DNA of 64,000 bases from Listeria swaminathanii (GTDB lineage Bacteria > Bacillota > Bacilli > Lactobacillales > Listeriaceae), in assembly GCF_014229645.1 (NCBI RefSeq), contig NZ_JAATOD010000001.1, positions 1,178,001 to 1,242,000 on the forward strand, written 5' to 3'. Each line of letters begins with the position of its first letter. Positions within the stretch are counted from its first letter, which is position 1. Of the stretch, positions 59,855 through 64,000 are shown in pieces. A program made the translations under genes and the position numbers. A model generated the notes under the pieces. That model saw only the letters and a program-made list of their open reading frames with translations. It searched no databases and was not told the DNA's origin.

Positions 59855-60003
59855 ATAGTTAAAATGGTGAATTAATTAAAAATGGGGCCTCTATTCTAAA
59901 AAATCAATGAGAAATGGCGTTTACCCCTTCCGCTTCTTAGCTTTTACACTTATAATAAAAAAGGAAGAACGTTTAGAATAGATAAGGAGGCGCGAAATTC
60001 CCT

Positions 60004-60384
60004 ATGCGTAAAATCCCCATTTTCACCCTTCTAGCAGCTATCCTGCTTTTCGGTGGCTATTATCTTTATCAGCACGCTTCGTCAAAAGTAGATGTTACCT
60101 TCAATTTCGTGGTAGATCAAAAAGCAAAAGATAATACTGTCACTGGAAAAATCGACGGCGCTGGAAACAAAACAATTACACTACCGCTTTCCGAGGAGAG
60201 CTGGGATGCAGTAAAAAAAGGGAATCGCTACAATGTGGAAGCCACTTTTTATAATAAAAATAAAATCAGCTCCAATGAAGCGAAAGAATTGGACGGTCCG
60301 TTTTGGTCCAACGATTCCAATCAAGGGTTATTAGTTAATAAAGTACATGTAGAAAATATTCAAGAGTTAAGTGATGATTTTTAA
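60004..60384 (+). CDS. Small membrane-anchored or secreted protein of unknown function
   Basis: I do not recognise this family. The 126-residue protein has an N-terminal hydrophobic segment (about 5-22), preceded by MRK, and no lipobox Cys, then a polar region rich in short beta-like stretches. A GGAGGCG ribosome site lies before the ATG. The 149-bp gap after glnK contains a TATAAT (59951) but no good -35. Single-gene unit ending at a bidirectional terminator. Confidence 0.75.
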   Translation: MRKIPIFTLLAAILLFGGYYLYQHASSKVDVTFNFVVDQKAKDNTVTGKIDGAGNKTITLPLSEESWDAVKKGNRYNVEATFYNKNKISSNEAKELDGPFWSNDSNQGLLVNKVHVENIQELSDDF

Positions 60385-60387
60385 ACA

Positions 60388-60422
60388 AAAAGAAGCTAGG
60401 CGCTATCCGCCTAGCTTCTTTT
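60388..60422. terminator. Bidirectional terminator between the small protein gene and aspS
   Basis: AAGAAGCTAGGCG pairs with CGCCTAGCTTCTT around a 5-nt loop, with A- and T-runs outside. Confidence 0.95.
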
Positions 60423-60427
60423 TTATT

Positions 60428-62203
60428 TTAATTCGTTTCTTTTTTCACTGTTTCTAATTTCAATTCAGCAAGTTGAGCGGCACTAACCTCGCCTGGCGCA
60501 TTTGTCAGTGGGTCTACTGCGCTTCCTGTTTTAGGGAATGCAATCGTGTCACGTAGGTTGTTTCGACCAGCTAAGATCATGACAATGCGGTCTAATCCAA
60601 GTGCGATACCACCATGAGGCGGCGTACCATATTCTAACGCCTCCATTAGGAAACCAAATTGTTCTTTCGCCGATTCATCTGTGAAACCAAGCGCGCGGAA
60701 CATTGATTCTTGGACTTCTTTTTTATAAATCCGCAGCGAACCACCGCCAATTTCATAACCATTTAAAACGATATCATATGCTTCTGCCATTACTTTGGAA
60801 GAATCTGTTTCAAGAAGTGGAATATCCTCTTCTTTTGGCAAAGTGAATGGATGATGCGCAGATACATAGCGACCAGCTTCTTCGTCATATTCGAATAACG
60901 GCCAATCTGTTACCCATAAGAAAGCAAGTTCTTCTTCATTGATTAAGTCTAAGTCTTTACCAAGCTTATTACGAAGTGCTCCAAGCGACGCAGCAACGAT
61001 ATCTGCTTTGTCAGCTGCGAATAATAATAAGTCGCCATCTTCAGCTTGAAGTGCTGCTTTTAACTCAGCCGCTTTATCTTCAGGGAAGAATTTAGCAATT
61101 GGTCCTTTTAACTCGCCACCTTCTACTTTTAGCCAAGCAAGACCTTTCGCACCGTAGTTAGCAACAAAAACACCAAGAGCATCTATATCTTTACGAGAAA
61201 AATTAGCTGCTGCCGCTTTTGCGTTGATTGCTTTCACTTCACCACCATTTTCAATAGCGGATTGGAATACTTTAAAATCAACATCTTTTACAACATCAGA
61301 CACATGTTGTAATTCTAAACCAAAACGAATATCTGGTTTATCGCTACCAAAACGATCCATCGCTTCTTTATAAGTCATACGAGGAAACGGTTTTTCGATG
61401 GTGATGTTTTTTGCTTCTTTAACAACATCTACAAGCATATCTTCCGTAATCGCTTGAATTTCTTCTTTTGTTAAAAAGCTTGTTTCTAAATCGATTTGCG
61501 TAAATTCCGGTTGACGATCACCGCGCAAATCTTCATCACGGAAACAACGAACGATTTGGTAATATTTATCAAAACCAGCTGTCATTAACAACTGTTTTAA
61601 AATTTGCGGAGATTGTGGTAATGCATAGAAGTTACCAGGATAAACACGACTCGGCACTAGATAATCACGCGCACCTTCTGGCGTACTTTTTGTTAAATAA
61701 GGTGTTTCAATATCAAAGAAGCCGAGTGCATCAAGTTTGTTACGGAACGTTCTTGTTACCGTATGACGCATTTTGAAAATGTTATTCATTTCCGGGCGAC
61801 GTAAATCTAAGTAGCGATATTTCAAGCGAAGTTCATCCGAAACGTTCACGCCATCTTCAATATAAAATGGAGGTGTTTTAGATGTATTTAAAATCGTAAT
61901 TTCTTCTGCTAAAACTTCCACTTTCCCTGTTGCTAATCTGTCATTAATGGCTTTTTCGCCACGAGCATGCACTTTCCCTTTGATAGTCACGACAAATTCG
62001 TTTCGAACGCTATCGGCAATTTCTAATGCTTCTTTGGAAAATTCAGGATTGAATACTACTTGCACAATTCCCTCACGATCACGTAAATCGATGAAAATTA
62101 ATCCACCTAAGTCGCGACGTTTTTGTACCCAACCATGAAGGACAACACTTTGACCGATATGGGTTTCGTTTAATTCTCCGCAGTAACTTGTACGTTTTTC
62201 CAT
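60428..62203 (-). CDS. aspS: Aspartyl-tRNA synthetase
   Basis: The 591-residue bacterial-type enzyme has an N-terminal OB anticodon domain, the class II core with [14 protein letters not shown] and a GAD insertion, ending with the motif 3 GLDRIVM. It charges tRNA-Asp. It starts 1 bp after hisS ends, so the T-box upstream of hisS controls both. Confidence 0.98.
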   Translation of the reverse strand: MEKRTSYCGELNETHIGQSVVLHGWVQKRRDLGGLIFIDLRDREGIVQVVFNPEFSKEALEIADSVRNEFVVTIKGKVHARGEKAINDRLATGKVEVLAEEITILNTSKTPPFYIEDGVNVSDELRLKYRYLDLRRPEMNNIFKMRHTVTRTFRNKLDALGFFDIETPYLTKSTPEGARDYLVPSRVYPGNFYALPQSPQILKQLLMTAGFDKYYQIVRCFRDEDLRGDRQPEFTQIDLETSFLTKEEIQAITEDMLVDVVKEAKNITIEKPFPRMTYKEAMDRFGSDKPDIRFGLELQHVSDVVKDVDFKVFQSAIENGGEVKAINAKAAAANFSRKDIDALGVFVANYGAKGLAWLKVEGGELKGPIAKFFPEDKAAELKAALQAEDGDLLLFAADKADIVAASLGALRNKLGKDLDLINEEELAFLWVTDWPLFEYDEEAGRYVSAHHPFTLPKEEDIPLLETDSSKVMAEAYDIVLNGYEIGGGSLRIYKKEVQESMFRALGFTDESAKEQFGFLMEALEYGTPPHGGIALGLDRIVMILAGRNNLRDTIAFPKTGSAVDPLTNAPGEVSAAQLAELKLETVKKETN

Positions 62204-62204
62204 T

Positions 62205-63482
62205 TTATTTCTCCCCCTTGGTGTTTGTTAGTTTTTCTAATATTGTTGTTTCAGACACAGCTTCTTGCTCGCCGGTTTCCATATTTTTTAACTGGTAGTT
62301 GCCTGATTGCAGTTCTTCCTCACCAAGAATGATGGTGTAAACGGCATTTTTTCTATTGGCATCTTTTAATTGTGCTTTGAATTTACGTTTTAAATAATCT
62401 TTTTCCGCGCTAATGCCGTTTTGTCTTAATTTATTTACAAGTGTTACGGCTTTTAGTTCTGCTTCCGGCTGTGCAGTAATCACGTATACTTCTAGCGGTT
62501 TTTTCGCAGGTATTTCGATATCCGCTTTTTCTAAAGCAAGTAAAATCCGTTCTACCCCAATGCCAAAACCGATTCCCGGTGTATCTGGGCCGCCAAATTC
62601 TTTGACTAAACCATGATATCTTCCTCCACCGCAAAGTGTCGTTTTCGCGCCAAAACCTTCTTCCACACTCATAATTTCGAACGTTGTATGATTATAATAA
62701 TCTAAACCACGAACCATCGTTGGATCAATTTCAAAAGGAACACCTAGTGCATCTAAGTAACTTTTTACATTTTCAAAATACGCAGCAGAGTCTTCATTTA
62801 AAAAGTCCAAGATAGATGGCGCGGATTGGATAAGCGGGTTGTCATGGTCTTTTTTACAATCCAAAATGCGCAGTGGATTTTTATGCAAACGTACCTGACA
62901 TTCTGCACAAAATTCATCAATATGTGGTTCAAAATGCGCAACAAGTGCTTCGCGGTGCTTCAAGCGACTTTCTTTATCGCCAAGGCTATTAATAACTAAT
63001 TTAATGTTTGTAAGTCCAATTTTACGGAAAAACTCCATTGCTAGCGAGATAACTTCCACATCAATAGAAGGATCATCGCTTCCAAGTGCTTCAATGCCCA
63101 TTTGGGTAAATTGGCGCTGTCTGCCACCTTGTGGACGTTCATAGCGGAACATTGGTTCATTATAGTACATTTTAATTGGTTGGCTCACTTCGCCGTATAA
63201 TTTATGCTCAACGAAAGCACGAACGACAGAAGCAGTTCCCTCTGGTCTTAAAGTTAGGCTTCTACCACCTTTATCTTGGAAAGTATACATTTCCTTCGAT
63301 ACGATATCTGTAGAATCACCCACCCCGCGTTCAAATAATTCCGTATGCTCGAAAATTGGCGTTCTGATTTCTTCGTATCGATAGTTTTCGCAAACTTTTT
63401 TAAATTCCGTTTCTAGAAAATGCCATTTGCTAACCTCTTCTGGCAAAATATCTCGCGTCCCTCTTGGTAATTGCAAATCCAT
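62205..63482 (-). CDS. hisS: Histidyl-tRNA synthetase
   Basis: This 425-residue class II enzyme has [11 protein letters not shown], motif 2 region [16 protein letters not shown], the histidine-site motif [10 protein letters not shown] and motif 3 [15 protein letters not shown]. The start is taken as the ATG at 63482 (MDLQLPRGT), 10 nt after GGAGG. Another ATG two codons upstream sits very close to that site. It is the first gene of hisS-aspS, under a T-box. Confidence 0.97.
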   Translation of the reverse strand: MDLQLPRGTRDILPEEVSKWHFLETEFKKVCENYRYEEIRTPIFEHTELFERGVGDSTDIVSKEMYTFQDKGGRSLTLRPEGTASVVRAFVEHKLYGEVSQPIKMYYNEPMFRYERPQGGRQRQFTQMGIEALGSDDPSIDVEVISLAMEFFRKIGLTNIKLVINSLGDKESRLKHREALVAHFEPHIDEFCAECQVRLHKNPLRILDCKKDHDNPLIQSAPSILDFLNEDSAAYFENVKSYLDALGVPFEIDPTMVRGLDYYNHTTFEIMSVEEGFGAKTTLCGGGRYHGLVKEFGGPDTPGIGFGIGVERILLALEKADIEIPAKKPLEVYVITAQPEAELKAVTLVNKLRQNGISAEKDYLKRKFKAQLKDANRKNAVYTIILGEEELQSGNYQLKNMETGEQEAVSETTILEKLTNTKGEK

Positions 63483-63517
63483 CACCATAAACCTCCTTTT
63501 TCTACTTCAAAATATAA

Positions 63518-63782
63518 AGAAAAACCCCCGTCACTTGTTATAAAAACAAGGGACGAGAGTTTATTTACACCCGTGGTACCACCCTAATTAGAACTACTAA
63601 TGAGTCCTCACTTAAGTCAGTTAACGCCTGAATACGTTCTTGTTTACTGTTTTCAACAAGAAACCTCGAGAGTGTCTTTTCGGAAAATATAACTATCTTT
63701 ATCCTTTCAGCCAAATGGGATAAATTCTCTTTATAGCATGGGTTTTCTTACTTTTCTCTGTCGCTAGTTTTAAATATGAATT
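63518..63782 (-). promoter_or_regulatory. T-box riboswitch upstream of hisS-aspS
   Basis: The core AGGGTGGTACCACG lies at 63572-63585 on the minus strand. The terminator hairpin (about 63522-63560) ends in five Ts. A CAC triplet at 63672-63674 in AGACACTC is a possible histidine specifier; an aspartate codon in the same loop cannot be excluded by eye. Confidence 0.92.
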
Positions 63783-63788
63783 ATTCTA

Positions 63789-63817
63789 AGATTACTAAAA
63801 ACACACTGAAAAGTCAA
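63789..63817 (-). promoter_or_regulatory. Promoter of the hisS T-box leader
   Basis: TTGACT (63812-63817), 17 bp and TAATCT (63789-63794) on the minus strand. Confidence 0.75.
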
Positions 63818-63932
63818 CATTTTGCCAGTTTTTTTATAAAATTCCACTTTCTAGTTCCATGAAAGCGCATTTTATGGTAACATTTTACTGTCAGATAAAA
63901 GTTTATGAGTATATGGGTGGTGTTAGCTTTAA

Positions 63933-64000
63933 ATGAAAAATAAATTCATTTTTATCACCGTTGTCTCCATTTTATTGATTGCAGCAGGTATATTTACAAC
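63933..64000 (+). CDS. N-terminal fragment of an exported protein
   Basis: Only 22 codons lie inside the window. They encode a basic start (MKNK) and a hydrophobic helix, that is a signal peptide or membrane anchor. In Listeria the gene after hisS in this orientation is an N-acetylmuramoyl-L-alanine amidase, but that is from synteny and cannot be seen here. The ribosome site (GGGTGGTG) is weak. Confidence 0.6.
   Translation, partial: MKNKFIFITVVSILLIAAGIFT

Noticed and set aside
59855-60003. Sigma-B promoter before the orphan secreted protein
   Set aside because: GTTTA sequences occur, but no GGGTAT- or GGGAAT-like -10 lies at the right distance.

Overview
The window is core chromosome of a low-GC Firmicute. 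Gene content and order match the Listeria chromosome closely (L. monocytogenes or a near relative), and the 90-residue ReoM protein, the HrcA-GrpE-DnaK block, the comE operon, PepF, the AmtB-GlnK pair and the AspS-HisS pair all fit. The exact species cannot be settled from this window. I see no prophage, insertion sequence, CRISPR array, tRNA or rRNA gene, and no obvious horizontally acquired island.

Layout. 1-3.9 kb: glyQ-glyS and a PPDK-regulator gene behind a glycine T-box, all on the minus strand. 3.9-10.8 kb: recO, a divergent unknown membrane protein, then the phoH-pgpH-ybeY-dgkA-cdd-era operon (c-di-AMP turnover, ribosome maturation, lipid phosphorylation, cytidine salvage). 10.9-18.5 kb: rpsU-yqeY, then the heat-shock block hrcA-grpE-dnaK with a CIRCE operator, followed by dnaJ, prmA and rsmE. 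18.5-23.8 kb: hemW, an SDR reductase with a divergent MerR regulator, lepA and rpsT. 23.8-28.5 kb: comEA-comEB-comEC-holA. 28.5-33.6 kb: yqeG-yqeH-aroE-yhbY-nadD-yqeK-rsfS-yqeM, a ribosome-assembly, NAD and shikimate cluster. 33.7-41 kb: pepF (plus strand), mtnN, yrrS, greA, udk, an O-methyltransferase gene, mltG and a DedA gene (plus strand). 41-45 kb: yrzB, ruvX, reoM and alaS, the last behind an alanine T-box. 45-49.5 kb: an ABC transporter (ATPase plus FtsX-like permease) divergent from a two-component system. 49.5-57.5 kb: recD2, a TPR protein, a membrane-anchored hydrolase, mnmA, iscS, 6S RNA and rarA. 57.6-60.4 kb: cymR, amtB-glnK and an unknown secreted protein. 60.4-64 kb: aspS and hisS behind a histidine-type T-box, then the first codons of an exported protein.

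Regulation can be read well here. There are three T-boxes, one CIRCE, two GlnR-type boxes around the amtB promoter, a MerR operator in the 19-bp spacer of two promoters that share hexamers, and three direct repeats spaced exactly 11 bp apart in front of the ABC operon. Many -35/-10 pairs have 17-bp spacing, and there are more than a dozen intrinsic terminators.

Nothing here looks like a wholly new system. The best leads are regulatory: the 11-bp triple repeat between the ABC transporter and the two-component genes, the paired GlnR boxes 94 bp apart, the shared bidirectional MerR promoter, a probable AUC start codon for comEC, a separate sigma-A promoter for comEB, and a 21-bp hemW 3' hairpin whose arm doubles as the hrcA promoter spacer.
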